Shown: piece after piece, positions 50,222 to 59,841 of the stretch
Position numbering within the stretch: position 1 is the stretch's first letter
How the letters are laid out: each line of letters opens with the position of its first letter
Assembly (NCBI RefSeq): GCF_023277745.1
Contig: NZ_CP086322.1
Coordinates: 496,001-560,000, forward strand
Direction: 5' to 3'
DNA length: 64,000 bases
From: Streptomyces halobius
GTDB taxonomy: Bacteria > Actinomycetota > Actinomycetes > Streptomycetales > Streptomycetaceae
Made by a program: the position numbers and the translations under genes
Notes under the pieces: model-generated
What the model saw: the letters and a program-made list of their open reading frames with translations, nothing else
Database searches by the model: none
What the model was told of the DNA's origin: nothing

Positions 50222-50980
50222 TCATACCTTTCGTACGGTCACGCCGGCCGTGGCCAGCGCGTCGGTCTCGTCATTCGGGGCGCTCTCGTCGGTGACGACG
50301 GCGTGCAGGCCGGCGGCGGGAGCGACGAAGGCAAGGGCGGTGCGGGAGAGCTTGGCGCCCTCCGCGACGGCGATCACGCGGCGGGCCGAGGCGATCGCGG
50401 CGTGCTTGACGGCGGCATCGTCCAGGTCGTAGGCGGTCAGGCCGCCCTTCGCGGTCAGTCCGCAGCAGCCGATGACGGCGGTGTCGAAGCGCAGGGCGGC
50501 CAGCGATGCCGCGGTCAGCGGGCCGGTCAGCGCCAGCTCGCCGGACCGCGGCCGACCGCCGGGTACGAGCAGCGTCAGCTGCGATGCCCCGGTCAGCGCG
50601 TTGACGGCGTGGAGGGACAGCGGCATCACGGTCAGGCGCCGTTGCTCCAGCGCGCCGGCCACCTCCAGGCAGGTGGTGCCGCTGTCGAGGACGACCGACT
50701 CCCCGTCGGCGATCAGCCCGGCGACCTCGGCGGCGATGCGTCTCTTGGTCTCCAGCCCTTCCCGCGCCCGCAGCGCGAAGGGGGGCTCGTCGCCGCGCAG
50801 CAGCAGGCTTCGCGCTCCTCCCCGGTAGCGCTCCACTACGCCCTGGTCGGCCAGGACCTCCAGGTCGCGGCGGATCGTCATCTCCGAAGCGCCTGTGAGG
50901 CCGGCCAGTTCCGCGACGCCGATACGGCCCGCCGCACGCACGGCATCGGTGATCTGCGTCAGTCGATCGGTACTCGCCAT
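50222..50980 (-). CDS. DeoR/GlpR family sugar-responsive repressor
   Basis: 252 residues. N-terminal DeoR HTH (about 3-55): RLTQITDAVRAAGRIGVAEL, AGLTGASEMTIRRDLEVLAD, with the DeoR signature. The C-terminal sensor domain (about 75-240) has SVVLDSGTTCLEVAGALE and GLTAYDLDDAAVKHAAIASA, which in this family bind phosphorylated sugars. The ATG at 50980 gives MASTDRLTQITDAV. It is divergent from an MFS transporter gene 52 bases away and upstream of a HAD phosphatase. A 17-bp palindrome in the spacer is the likely operator. Confidence 0.92.
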   Translation of the reverse strand: MASTDRLTQITDAVRAAGRIGVAELAGLTGASEMTIRRDLEVLADQGVVERYRGGARSLLLRGDEPPFALRAREGLETKRRIAAEVAGLIADGESVVLDSGTTCLEVAGALEQRRLTVMPLSLHAVNALTGASQLTLLVPGGRPRSGELALTGPLTAASLAALRFDTAVIGCCGLTAKGGLTAYDLDDAAVKHAAIASARRVIAVAEGAKLSRTALAFVAPAAGLHAVVTDESAPNDETDALATAGVTVRKV

Positions 50981-50998
50981 GACCCAACTGAACATGAG

Positions 50999-51015
50999 TT
51001 GCGTTCGAAACGCAA
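50999..51015. promoter_or_regulatory. Perfect palindrome in the deoR/MFS divergent spacer
   Basis: TTGCGTT-CGA-AACGCAA, 7-bp arms around 3 bases. It lies 19 bases before the deoR start and 18-39 bases before the possible MFS starts. This is a natural DeoR operator position controlling both genes. Confidence 0.65.
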
Positions 51016-51032
51016 GATTTCACACATAGATC

Positions 51033-52319
51033 ATGTTCGCTATGTTCGTTCGCATGAACAGATCACCGCGGTCACTGCGGGCCGGCCCGGACGGATCACT
51101 GCGGTCCGGCCGGCCGGCCACCTTCGCCTACTTCGCCCTCAACGGCTTCCTCATGGGGATGTGGATCGTCCACATCCCCGCCATCGAGCACCGAGCCGGG
51201 GTCAGCCATGCCATGCTCGGCTGGCTCCTGTTGCTGCTCGGCGCGGGAGCGTTCGCGGGCATGCAGCTCGTCGGCCCGCTCACCGACCGCTCCGGCGCCC
51301 GCACCGTCGTCCCGGTCAGCGCGGCACTGTGCAGCGCCGCCCTGGTCCTGCCGGGCCTGGCCACCAACGTCTGGACGCTGGGGGCGGCGCTGCTGGTGCT
51401 CGGCTTCGGCAACGGCTGCCTGGATGTCAGCATGAACGCCCATGCCGTGCAGGTGGAACGCCGCTACCGGCGGCCCGTCATGTCCGCGTTCCATGCCACC
51501 TTCTCCATCGGCGGCGTCCTTGCCGCGCTGGCCGGCGCCCGTGCGCTCAGCTGGGGCTGGAGCCCGCCGGTGACCCTTGGCGCGGTAGCGCTTTTGGGCC
51601 TCGCCGTCGCCGGGGCGGGTGCCCTCGCGCTGCTACGTCCCGAGGACGCCCACGGCGTACTACCAGCCGACAGCGCGCACACCGCGACTGCCGGGGCTGC
51701 CGAGAGGACGGCCCGGCGCCAAACTCCCCGACGCATCTGGATCCTGGCCACGCTCGCGCTGGCGCTCATGCTCTGCGAAGGCGTCGCCAACGACTGGAGT
51801 GTGCTCCACCTGCGGGACCACCTGGAGGCACCCGCCGCCACCGCCGCCCTTGCCTACGGAGCCTTCGCCACCGCCATGACCGTCGGCCGCCTCCTCACCG
51901 ACCGGGTGGCCGGGCGCTTCGGGCCGGTGGCAGTCCTCCGCTACGGCGCGTCCGTGGCCGCACTCGGCCTGACGGTGGCGGCACTGTCCCCTTGGATTCC
52001 CCTGGCCCTCATCGGCTGGACCGTGTTCGGGACGGGGCTGTCCGGCTGCATACCCCAACTCTTCAGCGCCGCAGGCCACACCGACCAGACCGCCGCCGGC
52101 GCGAACGTCTCCCGCGTCGCCGGCCTCGGCTACCTCGGCATGCTCGCCGGGCCCGCCATCATCGGCCCCCTGACCCACTTCATCCCGCTCAGCCTGACGT
52201 TCTTTCTGCCCGTGACACTCTGCGCCGTCGCCGCCTGCACGGCCGGCATTCTGCGCTCTCAGCGCGACGCACCCACCCCACGGGAGGCCGGGGCCGCGCG
52301 CCCGACAGAAAAGGCGTGA
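51033..52319 (+). CDS. MFS transporter (fucose permease/YbjJ-like)
   Basis: Up to 428 residues with 12 predicted helices. Helix 1 FAYFALNGFLMGMWIVHIPA, the loop 2-3 motif GPLTDRSGARTVVPVSAALC, LGFGNGCLDVSMNAHAVQVE (helix 4-5, characteristic of YbjJ/FucP-like carriers) and TVFGTGLSGCIPQLFSAAGH in the C-terminal half. The substrate is probably a sugar or related small molecule, given the divergent deoR-HAD genes. Three in-frame ATGs (51033, 51042, 51054) occur with no clear ribosome binding site, so the transcript may be leaderless. The C-terminal tail is short and charged. Confidence 0.88.
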   Translation: MFAMFVRMNRSPRSLRAGPDGSLRSGRPATFAYFALNGFLMGMWIVHIPAIEHRAGVSHAMLGWLLLLLGAGAFAGMQLVGPLTDRSGARTVVPVSAALCSAALVLPGLATNVWTLGAALLVLGFGNGCLDVSMNAHAVQVERRYRRPVMSAFHATFSIGGVLAALAGARALSWGWSPPVTLGAVALLGLAVAGAGALALLRPEDAHGVLPADSAHTATAGAAERTARRQTPRRIWILATLALALMLCEGVANDWSVLHLRDHLEAPAATAALAYGAFATAMTVGRLLTDRVAGRFGPVAVLRYGASVAALGLTVAALSPWIPLALIGWTVFGTGLSGCIPQLFSAAGHTDQTAAGANVSRVAGLGYLGMLAGPAIIGPLTHFIPLSLTFFLPVTLCAVAACTAGILRSQRDAPTPREAGAARPTEKA

Positions 52320-52595
52320 GCCTGGCCCACGGCGTGCTCCAGACGCTCGCGACGACAAGGCGCGCCCTACTCGCGGGGCTCGAAGATCCACGCCTGATGC
52401 CAGTCATGCACATCGAGCGGCCGCAGGGCGATACGTGGCGAGCCGTATGTGCGTGACCGCCCGCCGCATCGGCATCAGCCATCGGCCGGTGCGACGGCTG
52501 TCCCACGCTGCCACCTGCCGCCTGGGGACAGCCGCCGCGTCCTGATGCACCCAGCTCATGCCCTGATGTACCGAGCTGATGCACCGAGCTTGAAA

Positions 52596-53297
52596 TCAAG
52601 CCCCCGAGACGGTCAGTTCGCGCTCTGCCGCACGCTCCCGCTCCACGTCACGCGGCGCGAACGGGCACTGCCAGTCGGCGGGCTTGGGGCGGCCGGAGTA
52701 GCGGCGGGCCTCGGAGAGCTGCTCGTACTCGTACAGGTTGGGATTGATGTCCCCCTGCAGCTTGATGTCCTGCTTGCGTATCTTCTCGGCCAGCCGGTCC
52801 CACATCCCGGCGCCCTTGATCCGGTCGAACTGCTCGTGGGAGTTGAAGGCCAGCATCGGGAAGGGAGGCCGACGGCCCCACCGGCGGTGCGTCTCGTGCA
52901 GGCCGATCACGAAGAACGGATGGCCGGCCACGCTGAAGGCGAACTTACTGGACTGCGGATCCGACGAGTAGCCCTCGGCCCAGCCGTGGGATTCCGAGTC
53001 CTCCTCGTGGAGCAGCTGCAGCTGCTGCCACAGAAGCTCTTCGAACCGCAGCTCATCCACCCCGCGGGGCTGCGCGAAGGTCGCGATGAAACTGGTGAAC
53101 GTCCGAGCGCTCCAGTTCGCCGATCCCACGAACTCCGCGAGATCGAGCGCCATCAGCCGGGCGGAATCCTCGCTCCCCAGCAGGTCGTAATGCCGGTGTG
53201 TGATGCCGCCCTGGCGCCAGGCGGAGCGACCCGCCAGACAGGAGAAACGCTCCCCCAGGATGAACTCCTCGACCTCACCACGCGCGTCCGCCGTCAT
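52596..53297 (-). CDS. YqcI/YcgG (GntA-like) family protein
   Basis: 233 residues. The pattern FILGERFSCLAGRSAWRQGG, then W-x-F-x-F then HPFFVIGLHETHRRWGRRPP (His-rich conserved core), FPMLAFNSHEQFDRIKGAGM and C-terminal WQCPFAPR is the YqcI/YcgG family, which includes GntA. GntA is a haem-dependent N-hydroxylase of guanidine-bearing amino acids in guanitoxin synthesis. The cysteine (FSCLAG) and the second Cys near the end (WQCPF) are both conserved-looking. The start is ATG 53297, with AAGGAAGG about 7 bases upstream; ATG 53321 has its AGGAGG too close. Substrate unknown; no biosynthetic partners are adjacent. Confidence 0.82.
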   Translation of the reverse strand: MTADARGEVEEFILGERFSCLAGRSAWRQGGITHRHYDLLGSEDSARLMALDLAEFVGSANWSARTFTSFIATFAQPRGVDELRFEELLWQQLQLLHEEDSESHGWAEGYSSDPQSSKFAFSVAGHPFFVIGLHETHRRWGRRPPFPMLAFNSHEQFDRIKGAGMWDRLAEKIRKQDIKLQGDINPNLYEYEQLSEARRYSGRPKPADWQCPFAPRDVERERAAERELTVSGA

Positions 53298-53333
53298 GGC
53301 CAGCCTTCCTTCCACCAACATGCCTCCTCGAAG

Positions 53334-53346
53334 GGAGATCATCTCC
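53334..53346. promoter_or_regulatory. Palindrome upstream of the YqcI/YcgG gene
   Basis: GGAGATcATCTCC, a 6-1-6 perfect inverted repeat, 37-49 bases before the chosen start. Flanking AAG/CTT extend it imperfectly. It may be an operator; no regulator gene is adjacent. Confidence 0.45.
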
Positions 53347-53517
53347 TTCACGCATCCGAATGCGCCCACCCCACATCCGCGGCACCCGGGCCCACGGGCG
53401 GCTGCGTCAGCTGTTCACCGCATGCGGGGCAGGACCGAGTCCGCTGAAGGACGGGGAAGGTCACTGGGAGATTGTGACTGTCCGAGGCCGATCAACGAAA
53501 TCCCGCCCCGGGGAGCT

Positions 53518-53550
53518 GTCTTATATCTCCTATAGCGGCAGATATAAGAC
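53518..53550. repeat. AT-rich inverted repeat with 11-bp arms
   Basis: GTCTTATATCT (53518-53528) and AGATATAAGAC (53540-53550) form a perfect stem with an 11-base loop (cctatagcggc). The arms are A/T-rich in a roughly 70% GC genome. It lies in the 336-base spacer between the YqcI/YcgG start and the murB relic and has no coding role. Confidence 0.85.
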
Positions 53551-53633
53551 TTCTCGGGTATGAGGCTTCTTGTGAAGTGGCGGGAAGAGACCGGAGCGCC
53601 CGGGGCGCGTCGGCTCGCGGCGGGATGGTGCAC

Positions 53634-54345
53634 TCAGCTCCCCGGCAACGGGTTTCCGTCCCCGTCCCCGTCCCCGTCCCCGAGGAAGTCGATCTCGGGT
53701 GTGAGGCGTACGCCGGTGTGGTCCAGGACTTGGCGCTGCACGATCTCGATCGCCTCCGTGAAGCTCCCGGCGCCGCCGTCGTCGGCGACCAGGGTGTGGT
53801 GCAGCGAGGAGATGCCTACGCCCTCGCTGAGCGGCGTGCCGAGGGCGAATCCCGCCTGCTGGATGAGCCAGCCGGCACTGACTCTGGTCGAGCCGTCGGG
53901 GAAGCTGCTGACCGGTGCGTCCTGCGCCCGCAGGTCGGCGGCCTGGGCGGAGGTCACCACGGGGCTGAAGAACACGCTGCCCACCGAGCGCCGGTCGGTG
54001 TCGGAGCAGCCCAGCACCATGCCCTTGCCGCGGCGTACCGCGAGCACCGCTCGCGCCGCCTCGTCCAACGGGACCCGGCCGCGGGGCAGAATGTCGAGCT
54101 CCGCGGCGACCTTCCCGTAGGTGATGGATGCGCTCAGCGCGGACCGGCGCAGGGCGAAGACCAGACTCAGCAGGGTCCAGCGGGCGGAGCCCTTGAAGAC
54201 GCTGGTGCGGTGGCCCAGAGACCGCAGGCGTCCGCCGGGAGAGTGACATGGCGCCGGGACTGCCAGTCCCAGGCCGCCACCTCGACCAGGCAGTCGGCGA
54301 TCTCCTGGCCGTAGGCCCCGACGTTCTGGACGGGCGTCCGGATCT
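53634..54345 (-). pseudogene. murB-like relic (UDP-N-acetylenolpyruvoylglucosamine reductase paralogue)
   Basis: The minus strand reads [20 protein letters not shown] in one frame (to about 54222). It then shifts to [40 protein letters not shown] and STRVSAGWLIQQAGFALGTP, and ends with VRLTPEIDFLGDGDGDGDGN. These are the MurB central and C-terminal motifs (Q-N-x-GAYG, R-x-S-x-F, K-x-SAxWLI-x-x-AG). The FAD-binding N-terminal third is missing and a frameshift near 54222 breaks the rest. The C-terminal Gly-Asp run comes from a tccccg microsatellite near 53660-53690. The intact murB presumably lies elsewhere. Confidence 0.85.
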
Positions 54346-54474
54346 GGCAGTCGTCCGATCGAGGCGTTCGGTGGTGCCGGCAGCGACTGGCCGAGCCGGG
54401 ACCTCGTCGTACAGTCATCCGATACCCCGGCGTGGTGGGTATCGGAGGCAGCAGGTGCACGGTAGACATGGACC

Positions 54475-57255
54475 ATGGCCCGGATCTCCGGCCGCTTTCC
54501 GTGGCCACCTTCGGGACGCTCGTTCACCGGTCGGCGCCTGGACGGCGACGGCCGGCATGCGCGGCGTGCGCGGCGGGAGGCCGCGCCCACGTCATCGGCG
54601 CGGCGCCTGCGCCCCTTGGCGAGCATGCGCAGCGTCGCCGGTCAGATGTTCGTGCTGCAGGTCCTGATCGTGCTGCTGCTGGTCGTGGCCGCGGTGGCCA
54701 CCTTGGTGTTCCAAGCCCGGAGCGACAGATTCCAGGGAGCCCGGAATCGCTCGCTTGCCGCGGCCGAGTCCTTCGCCCACAGCCCCGGCCTGGTGGAGGC
54801 CATACGCGGCCCCGATCCCACCAAGGTGCTCCAGCCGCTCACGGAGACGGCCCGCAAGCGGGCGGGCGTCGACTTCGTCGTCGTGATGGACCGGGCCGGC
54901 ATCCGGTACACGCACCCCAAACCGGAAGAGATCGGCAGGCGTTTCGTCGGCACCATCGAGCCCTCGCTCGCCGGCCGCGTCACCATTGAAAGCGTCTTCG
55001 GCCCCCTCGGCCATGAGGTGCAGGCGGTCGTCCCGGTGCGGGACGACCGCGGCACGATCGTGGGCATGGTGTCGTCCGGCCTGCAGGTCAGCCGCGTCAG
55101 CAGCGGGATCGACCGGCAGCTGCGGGTGGTCCTCGGCGCCGGGGCCGCCGCCCTCGCCCTGGCCACGATCAGTACGGCGCTGGTGAGCCGGCGGCTGCGG
55201 CGCCAGACCCACGGGCTCGGCCCGGCCGAGATGACCCGCATGTACGAGCACCATGACGCGGTGTTGCACGCCGTGCGCGAGGGTGTGCTGATCGTCGACG
55301 CGGAGGGGCATGTCCTGCTGGCCAACGACGAGGCGCGCCGGCTCCTCCGTCTGGCCCCCGACGCGGAGCGGCGCCGCGTCACCGACCTCGGGCTGGACTC
55401 CCGGACGACCGAACTGCTGGTCTCCGGGGGCGTGGTCACCGACGAGGTGCTACGGGTCGGGGACCGGCTGCTGGCGGTGAACATCCGGCCCACGGACCGC
55501 CGGGGAGGCCCGCCCGGCAGCGTGGCCACACTGCGGGACTCCACGGAACTGCTCGCCCTCGCGGGGAAGGCGGAGTCCGCGCAGAGCCGCCTGCGGCTGC
55601 TGTACGACGCGAGCATGACCATCGGCACCACTCTCGATGTGCAGCGCACCGCCGAGGAGCTGACCCAGGTCGCCGTGACCTGGTTCGCCGACTACGCCAC
55701 CGTCGACCTGGCCGAGCCCGTCCTGAGCGGTGACGAGCCGCCGGCGGGGGCGTACAGCGAGGCGCCGGAGCTGCACCGCGTGGCGCTCGCCGGCCTGAGC
55801 GACGACCATCCCCTCTACCGGGCCGGCGAGCTCCACAGGTACGCCCCGGTCACTCCGATGGCCAGGGGCTTCGTCACCGGTCGGTCCGTGCTCGTGCCGG
55901 ACATGCGGGCCGCCGATGACTGGCGCGCCCAGGACCCCGAACGGTTCCAGCTGGTCCTGAATCACGGATGCCAGTCGCTGATCACCGTTCCGCTCCGGGC
56001 GCGCGGCGTTCTGCTGGGGGTCGCCAACTTCTGGCGCTCCCGGGACAACACCCCCTTCGAGGAGGGCGATGTGTCCCTGGCGGAGGAGATGGCCGCGCGG
56101 GCCGCCGTATGCATCGACAACGCGCGCCGCTTCACCCGCGAGCACGCCATGGCCCTCACCCTGCAGCACAGCCTGCTCCCCCATGGCCTGCCCGAACAGA
56201 ACGCCCTCGACATCGCCCACCGCTATCTGCCCGCGCAGACCGGGGTGGGCGGCGACTGGTTCGACGTCATCCCGCTGCCGGGCGCCCGCGTCGGGCTGGT
56301 CGTCGGCGATGTGGTCGGGCACGGTCTGCACGCCGCCGCCACGATGGGCCGGCTGCGCACCGCGGTGCAGAACTTCTCCACCCTCGATCTGCCGCCCGAC
56401 GAACTCCTCAGTTACCTGGACGAGTTGGTCAACCGCATCGACCAGGAGGCGGCCGTGGCGGACGAGGAGACCGTCATCACGGGCGCCACCTGCCTGTACG
56501 CGATCTACGACCCCTCCTCCGGTATCTGCAGCCTGTCCCGCGCCGGCCATCTGCTGCCGGCGCTGGTCCACCCCGACGGCACCGTGGAGTTCCCCGAGCT
56601 CCCCGCCGGCCCGCCGCTCGGCCTCGGCGGCCTGCCCTTCGAGGCGGTGGACCTGCGCCTGCCCGAGGGCAGCAGCCTGGTCCTTTACACCGATGGTCTC
56701 GTCGAGGACCGCAGCCGGGACATCGATGTCGGGCTGCGGGTCCTCACCACGACGCTGGCGCACCCCGGCCGGATGCCCGACGAGATCTGTGAGGCCGTGC
56801 TCGGGGCCCTGCTCCCGGACCGCCAGCGCGATGACATCGCCCTGCTCGTCGCGCGCACCCGCCTGACGGACCCCGACCGCATGGCGGCCTGGGAGGTCCC
56901 CTCCGACCCGGCGGCGGTGGCCGAGGCACGGGCGGAGCTCACCCGGCAGCTGACGCGGTGGGGCCTGGACGAGGCGGTCTTCAGCAGCGAGCTCATCCTC
57001 AGCGAGCTGATCACCAACGCCATCCGCTACGCCACCGGGCCGATCCGGGTGCGCCTGCTGTACGACCGCGGCCTGATCTGCGAGGTCTTCGACACCAGCA
57101 GCACCTCGCCGCACCTCCGGCACGCCGCCGAGGAGGACGAGGGCGGCCGCGGTCTGTTCCTCGTCGCCCAGCTCGCCCAGCGCTGGGGCACCCGTTACAC
57201 ACCGGAGGGCAAGATCATCTGGGCGGAACAGGTCATGGAGCAGCCTGTTCCGTGA
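54475..57255 (+). CDS. Membrane-bound sensor SpoIIE-type phosphatase with PAS, GAF and HATPase domains
   Basis: 926 residues. Transmembrane helix 59-79, extracellular sensor of PhoQ/DcuS/CitA-type (about 80-215; [20 protein letters not shown]), second helix about 222-245, PAS (about 265-350), GAF (about 375-545; [20 protein letters not shown]). Then PP2C/SpoIIE phosphatase (about 560-790; [49 protein letters not shown]). Last is an anti-sigma-type HATPase_c (about 800-925; [38 protein letters not shown]). Such fusions control anti-sigma-antagonist partner switching in Streptomyces stress and development. Start uncertain: ATG 54475 or ATG 54625 (MRSVAGQMF). A cognate anti-anti-sigma factor is not adjacent. 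Confidence 0.92.
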   Translation: MARISGRFPWPPSGRSFTGRRLDGDGRHARRARREAAPTSSARRLRPLASMRSVAGQMFVLQVLIVLLLVVAAVATLVFQARSDRFQGARNRSLAAAESFAHSPGLVEAIRGPDPTKVLQPLTETARKRAGVDFVVVMDRAGIRYTHPKPEEIGRRFVGTIEPSLAGRVTIESVFGPLGHEVQAVVPVRDDRGTIVGMVSSGLQVSRVSSGIDRQLRVVLGAGAAALALATISTALVSRRLRRQTHGLGPAEMTRMYEHHDAVLHAVREGVLIVDAEGHVLLANDEARRLLRLAPDAERRRVTDLGLDSRTTELLVSGGVVTDEVLRVGDRLLAVNIRPTDRRGGPPGSVATLRDSTELLALAGKAESAQSRLRLLYDASMTIGTTLDVQRTAEELTQVAVTWFADYATVDLAEPVLSGDEPPAGAYSEAPELHRVALAGLSDDHPLYRAGELHRYAPVTPMARGFVTGRSVLVPDMRAADDWRAQDPERFQLVLNHGCQSLITVPLRARGVLLGVANFWRSRDNTPFEEGDVSLAEEMAARAAVCIDNARRFTREHAMALTLQHSLLPHGLPEQNALDIAHRYLPAQTGVGGDWFDVIPLPGARVGLVVGDVVGHGLHAAATMGRLRTAVQNFSTLDLPPDELLSYLDELVNRIDQEAAVADEETVITGATCLYAIYDPSSGICSLSRAGHLLPALVHPDGTVEFPELPAGPPLGLGGLPFEAVDLRLPEGSSLVLYTDGLVEDRSRDIDVGLRVLTTTLAHPGRMPDEICEAVLGALLPDRQRDDIALLVARTRLTDPDRMAAWEVPSDPAAVAEARAELTRQLTRWGLDEAVFSSELILSELITNAIRYATGPIRVRLLYDRGLICEVFDTSSTSPHLRHAAEEDEGGRGLFLVAQLAQRWGTRYTPEGKIIWAEQVMEQPVP

Positions 57256-57533
57256 GGCCGGCCTGTTCCGTGTCTCAGGAGTGGTGGACCACGGCCACGA
57301 CCTTTCCGATGGCGCGGTCGGAGCGCGCCTGGTTGGAGGAGACTCTCCAGGAGTTGCGGGAGTCGGGGGAATCGCCGTCGGGGCGGCGATGAGGTGCAGC
57401 GGGTGGTGGTGCGGAGATCCGGTGGCCGTTGTCCGCACGCGGATCTCTCCGCGCTCCGCCAGGGAATAGACCATGCGTGACGTGGCAGCACACAAGGCGA
57501 CGCCCCCGCCACGGCGGCAGGGGGGTATGGATC

Positions 57534-59009
57534 ATGCCGACACCCACCACCGCGCCCGGCGGACCGCTGCTCGGACCGACGTCCCGGGAGGCGCTCCGCG
57601 CGGTGTGCCGGCGGGCCGTCGAGATCGCGCGGCAGCGCCGGCGCCCCGTTCTCGCCAGCTGGGCCACACCGTTGCCGCACACCGACGCGGTCGCGCTGTG
57701 GCGGCGGTGGCGCGACCGCGCCGACAGATCGCTGCTCTGGGAGTCGGCATGGGACCGCGGCAGCCTCGTCGCCGTGGGCGCCGCGCATGTCCTGACGGGC
57801 CGCGGCACCGGCCGGATCGCCTCCGTACGGGATTCCTGGCAGCTGCTGATCCAGGATGCGGTGGCCGGAGGGCGTCCCGTCGTGACGCTGCCGACCGGAC
57901 AAGGGCCCCTGCTGGTCGGCGGCTTCTCCTTCGCTCCCGGTGCCACGGCGCGAACCGCTCCGTTCCCCGACGCCCTCATGTGGGTGCCCACCCTTCAGCT
58001 ACGCAGCTCCCCCGCCCCTGCCCCCACAACCGAGCTACGGCTCAACGCGGTGGTCCACCCCGGCGACGCCCCCGACCAGATCGCCGCATTCCTCGCGCAG
58101 TTGGCCGAGCACCACCCGCCGGCTCCGCCCACCCACCGCCCGTCAGAGGGCCCGCCTCCCCCACGCCGTACGCCTGCACCACCTGCCACTCGCCACGAGC
58201 TCCCCTCCGCCGGCGCCTGGCAGGACCTGATCCGCCGTGCCGTCCACCGCATCGGCGAGGGGGCGTTCGAGAAGGTGGTGCTCGCCCGCGAACTCCGTAT
58301 CGTCGCCGGAACCCCGTTCGACATCCCGGCCGCGGTGGAACGGCTGCGTCACACCTACCCCGACGCCACGCTCTTCGCGGTCGAGAACAGCGGGCACACG
58401 TTTCTCGGTGCCACGCCCGAATATCTCGTACGGCTCAGCGGCCGCACCGTGCAGACCCTGGGGCTTGCCGGGACGGCGCCCCGGGGTGCGACTCCCGAGG
58501 ACGACGCCGCTTTCGAGCGGGAGTTGACGGACAGTGCCAAGCTCCGCCATGAACACGATGTCGTGGTGCACACGCTGCGGGACGCGTTGCGCACCTCGTG
58601 CTCGCGCGTGACGGCCCCGCCCTCCCCCACCGTGCTCAAACTCCCCAACGTTCAGCACCTGTCGACCGCGGTCGACGGACATCTCGGGGAACGGGACGCC
58701 GGAATCCTGGAGTTCGTCGAACGCCTCCATCCGACCCCCGCGCTCGGCGGACACCCCAAGGCGCCGTCCCTGGACTGGCTGTCGCGCCACGAGGGGCTTG
58801 ACCGCGGATGGTACGCCGGGGTCGTGGGCTGGACCGACGCCGCGGGACGGGGCGAGTTCGCGGTCGCCATCCGGTCGGCGCTGGTCCGCGCCGACATGGC
58901 CTCCCTGTACGCCGGCTGCGGCATCGTGGCCGGCTCGGAACCGGCGGCCGAGTACGCCGAATCCTGCGCGAAGCTGCGCCCTATGCTGCACGCTCTCGGA
59001 GTCGAGTGA
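57534..59009 (+). CDS. Isochorismate synthase
   Basis: 491 residues, chorismate-binding enzyme family (EntC/DhbC/MenF). The C-terminal catalytic core has ARELRIVAGTPFDIPAAVER, LAGTAPRGATPEDDAAFERE, VLKLPNVQHLSTAVDGHL, HPTPALGGHPKAPSLDWL, GWYAGVVGWTDAAGRGEFAV and YAGCGIVAGSEPAAEYAESC. These supply the Mg and chorismate ligands. The N-terminal half (about 1-220) has a Pro-rich insert near 185-225. It makes isochorismate for menaquinone or for salicylate/DHB siderophores. No dhbA/B/E or men genes are visible, so the pathway is unassigned; Streptomyces usually makes menaquinone by the futalosine route, which favours a secondary or siderophore role. AGGGGGG lies upstream of ATG 57534. Confidence 0.93.
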   Translation: MPTPTTAPGGPLLGPTSREALRAVCRRAVEIARQRRRPVLASWATPLPHTDAVALWRRWRDRADRSLLWESAWDRGSLVAVGAAHVLTGRGTGRIASVRDSWQLLIQDAVAGGRPVVTLPTGQGPLLVGGFSFAPGATARTAPFPDALMWVPTLQLRSSPAPAPTTELRLNAVVHPGDAPDQIAAFLAQLAEHHPPAPPTHRPSEGPPPPRRTPAPPATRHELPSAGAWQDLIRRAVHRIGEGAFEKVVLARELRIVAGTPFDIPAAVERLRHTYPDATLFAVENSGHTFLGATPEYLVRLSGRTVQTLGLAGTAPRGATPEDDAAFERELTDSAKLRHEHDVVVHTLRDALRTSCSRVTAPPSPTVLKLPNVQHLSTAVDGHLGERDAGILEFVERLHPTPALGGHPKAPSLDWLSRHEGLDRGWYAGVVGWTDAAGRGEFAVAIRSALVRADMASLYAGCGIVAGSEPAAEYAESCAKLRPMLHALGVE

Positions 59010-59409
59010 TCGGAGTCGAGTGATCCGCCACACGAGACGCGCACCCCGACCGGAGCCGCCAGCCGCCCTCGACGTACTACTGACTGCGCGTCAGCTCAGA
59101 GTACTCGGCCCCGCGCACGTCACCGTCACGTCAGACGCATCACCGTGCCCAGTTCGACACGGCGAACACACCGCGGCACAGCGCCGCCAGTACGGGCCCC
59201 CGCGCACAGCAGCACCAGCACCAGCACCAGCACCAGCACCAGCACCAGCACTGCGAACGCGCCGCAAAGCCGGTGACCGCGGCGATCATGCGGATCGCGC
59301 TGATTGCACCGATCACGTTTACGACACGGGACGCTGACCTCAACTGCGCTTCAGGTCAACGGGAGAGCGGGGGAACCAGGAGGGCGGCCCCGCCGGACCG
59401 GGTGACGGA
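59010..59409. other. Intergenic region with simple repeats
   Basis: 400 bases after isochorismate synthase. The stop codon lies in a 14-bp tandem duplication (cggagtcgagtgat twice, about 58998-59025). A hexanucleotide microsatellite follows at 59211-59251. Open frames here are repeat-driven; no real gene seen. Confidence 0.55.
59211..59251. repeat. AGCACC hexanucleotide microsatellite
   Basis: Six perfect AGCACC units plus a partial one. It would read Ala-Pro on one strand and Cys-Trp on the other, and creates a false open frame on each. Slippage-prone. Confidence 0.9.
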
Positions 59410-59841
59410 TCAGTCGGCGAAGCGGCGGACGTAGCGCTTCTGCCAGGGGGTTTCGACAGCGCGGGAGTCATGGTTCCGGCGCACGAACTCCACTGCCCGC
59501 TCGGCGGGCACTCCGTCCAGCACAGCGAGGCAGGCCAGGGCCGTGCCGGTGCGGCCACGGCCACCGCCGCAGGCGATCTCTACGCGTTCGGCCCCGGCAC
59601 GGTCCCATGCCTCACCGAGGACAGCTCGGGCCTGGGTGTGACTGCTGGGGAGCCAGAAGTCCGGCCAGCGCAGCCACCGGACTTGCCAAGGGGCCTCGGG
59701 AGGCTGCTTGCCGAGCAGATACACGGCGTAGGTCGGCGTCGTTCCGGCCGGCAGCGGCCGACGGAGCGCGCGGCCTCGGAACAGGCGTCCTGAGGGAAGC
59801 CGCAGGACGCCGGGGTCGGTCGCGTTCCAGGGATCGGTCAT
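59410..59841 (-). CDS. Protein phosphatase, dual-specificity/tyrosine type
   Basis: 143 residues. The active-site loop IACGGGRGRTGTALACLAVL holds the C-x5-R signature, although the usual preceding His is Ala. The rest matches short PTP-like proteins: YAVYLLGKQP, WPDFWLPSSHTQARAVLGEA and the C-terminal AVEFVRRNHDSRAVETPWQK. The ATG at 59841 begins MTDPWNATDPGVLRLPSGRL. Substrate unknown; such enzymes can dephosphorylate phosphotyrosine or small metabolites. The TTC38-like gene upstream on the same strand ends 90 bases away. Confidence 0.85.
   Translation of the reverse strand: MTDPWNATDPGVLRLPSGRLFRGRALRRPLPAGTTPTYAVYLLGKQPPEAPWQVRWLRWPDFWLPSSHTQARAVLGEAWDRAGAERVEIACGGGRGRTGTALACLAVLDGVPAERAVEFVRRNHDSRAVETPWQKRYVRRFAD

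Noticed and set aside
52316..52456. GTG frame overlapping the MFS stop (46 codons)
   Set aside because: Ends VMHIERPQGDTWRAVCA, which looks somewhat protein-like, but there is no ribosome binding site or known family; too weak to list.
57275..57530. Minus-strand frame after the SpoIIE phosphatase gene
   Set aside because: No start with ribosome binding site, low-complexity Pro/His content, no family resemblance.
59140..59343. Cys-Trp repeat protein on the minus strand
   Set aside because: Produced entirely by the AGCACC microsatellite.
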